The position numbers and the translations under genes are program-made. From the NCBI GenBank assembly GCA_947625055.1, contig CANQMT010000005.1, positions 1 through 64,000 on the forward strand: 64,000 nucleotides of DNA, read 5' to 3'. Of the stretch, positions 63,166 through 64,000 are shown one piece after another (positions within the stretch are counted from its first letter, which is position 1; the number at the start of each line of letters is the position of its first letter). Source of the DNA: an uncultured Monoglobus sp. Lineage in GTDB: Bacteria; Bacillota; Clostridia; Monoglobales; Monoglobaceae. The notes below the pieces were generated by a model. It worked only from the letters and a program-made list of their open reading frames with translations. It made no database searches and was not told the origin of the DNA.

Positions 63166-64000
63166 ATGAAAAAGAAAAACAGAAAGCTTCGGGCGGCTCT
63201 GTGCATCTGCGCCGCGCTGCTGATACTCAGCATGGCGGTTTTCGCCAACTATGACAACGCGGGCGGCTATTCGGCGATCAAAAACGGAGTAAAGGGCCTG
63301 CTCTATCAGGATAACTTTACGGTAAGCGTCAAGGCGGACGCATCGCTTGACGGAGCGAGTATCGGCATATTAACCGATATGACATACAAGCTTGACAAAA
63401 ACGGAGAGGCCCGGGTTTACTCAAGCGAGAGTTTCTTGGACGTAAACGGCGATCGGAATTTGTATGAGGCGATCGAGCAGAACGGCGACAGATATGTTTA
63501 CAGCGACTATGTCGCTTACGGGACCGGCGAAAAACAGGTGAATAAATTTATGTATCCTGACAGCGGCGACGGAACTTTTTTCGACGTAGACGACGAGGTT
63601 TTTAACAAAGGCGTGAATTTTGTTGAGACATTGAGCGACGTGCTGATCGGCGACATTAAGAACAACATAGTGCTGGCGCAGACAGACGGCGCGAGCCGCA
63701 CATACAGCCTCAATATGTCGGGCGACCAGCTCCCCAAATATATGACTGCGGCGTTCTCGTTTATGTGCGCGGGCTCCCGCCACAGCGGAGCGCTTGATAT
63801 GAGCGGCGATCTGGACGCGATCATGAACAACATGATGATAAACCAAAACGAGCCGTATATCAACAACGTGTGCGGCAATGTGACGCTTGACGACCGCGAC
63901 AGGATCACGGCGTTCGACGGCAAGGTGACAGTCACGGGCTATGACGAGAACAATGCCGCCCACGATCTGTGCTTCAGCATAAACCTTACCGCGGGCGACT
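63166..64000 (+). CDS. Secreted protein, cut by the window end
   Basis: At least 278 residues are visible and the frame is open at the window edge. The N-terminus MKKKNRKLRAALCICAALL is the start of a signal peptide that ends near VFANYD. The mature part has strand-rich segments with repeated patterns (FTVSVKADASLDGASI, RDRITAFDGKVTVTGYD) and a possible substrate-binding or lipoprotein-like beta fold. I do not recognise a family. GTGAGGA lies before the ATG. The phased-repeat promoter upstream suggests control by a two-component system. Confidence 0.75.
   Translation, partial: MKKKNRKLRAALCICAALLILSMAVFANYDNAGGYSAIKNGVKGLLYQDNFTVSVKADASLDGASIGILTDMTYKLDKNGEARVYSSESFLDVNGDRNLYEAIEQNGDRYVYSDYVAYGTGEKQVNKFMYPDSGDGTFFDVDDEVFNKGVNFVETLSDVLIGDIKNNIVLAQTDGASRTYSLNMSGDQLPKYMTAAFSFMCAGSRHSGALDMSGDLDAIMNNMMINQNEPYINNVCGNVTLDDRDRITAFDGKVTVTGYDENNAAHDLCFSINLTAGD

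Overview
This 64 kb window looks like chromosome of an anaerobic Gram-positive member of the Clostridia, probably a plant-fibre-degrading gut species. Pointers are SLH-domain surface proteins, a SpoIID-type protein, RNase J, CarD, the MEP isoprenoid pathway, LytTR/GHKL signalling, strong sigma-A-like promoters (TTGACA, 17 bp, TATAAT) and large secreted pectin-degrading enzymes with Pro/Thr-rich linkers. Species cannot be fixed from the sequence alone; a pectin specialist of the Monoglobus type would fit.

Layout. 1-7.4 kb: two adjacent operons for nucleotide sugars (glf-rfbA-rfbB, then an NDP-hexose 2,3-dehydratase, a 3-ketoreductase, rfbC and a 4-ketoreductase). Together they predict UDP-galactofuranose and a dTDP-2,6-dideoxyhexose rather than rhamnose. 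Both operons start with nearly the same ~95 bp promoter/leader, part of which is a copy of the inside of the dehydratase gene. 7.4-10.6 kb (minus): radA-carD-ispD-ispF. 10.8-17.6 kb (plus): membrane glycosyltransferase, glmS, SpoIID-like protein, queA-tgt. 17.6-23.6 kb (minus): polysaccharide deacetylase, nucleoside hydrolase, subtilase and an SLH-anchored phosphodiester glycosidase. 23.7-27.1 kb: a phosphohexomutase-like protein with no catalytic motifs, then RNase J behind a long leader. 27.2-31 kb: an Agr-type regulator/kinase pair followed by LytTR-like direct repeats and a frameshifted GLUG-repeat secreted protein. 31-37.4 kb: pectate lyase fused to BspA-type leucine-rich repeats, an unknown secreted protein with an unusual leader, and an SLH protein. 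37.4 kb: a structured RNA-like element. 37.6-44 kb (minus): S41 protease, small secreted protein, argS, DUF1934 protein, murI, ddl. 44.4-50 kb (plus): hybrid histidine kinase and a polyamine set (speE, speB, carboxynorspermidine dehydrogenase-like). 50-58.2 kb: a decayed RelB/YafQ-type pair and two family PL11 rhamnogalacturonan lyases. 58.3-62.1 kb (minus): folC, hisF, hisH and a DUF11 protein. 62.3-64 kb: an intact RelB/YafQ-type pair and the start of a secreted protein behind a promoter with four 11-bp-phased TTTAG repeats.

How it works together. The pectate lyase and two PL11 lyases would cut homogalacturonan and rhamnogalacturonan-I outside the cell. They share a C-terminal module with the subtilase and the GLUG protein. 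SLH proteins and the glycosyl-precursor operons build the cell surface they act from. Dispersed palindromic repeats occur at four places, and one copy is inserted in frame in hisF next to the catalytic Asp130 position.

Most noteworthy: the duplicated leader that copies coding sequence of its own operon, the repeat-expanded HisF, the shared C-terminal module, the structured element at 37.45 kb with a guanidine-III-like core, the inactive-looking phosphohexomutase, and the phased repeats before 63,166. No tRNA, rRNA, CRISPR array, transposase or phage gene was seen.
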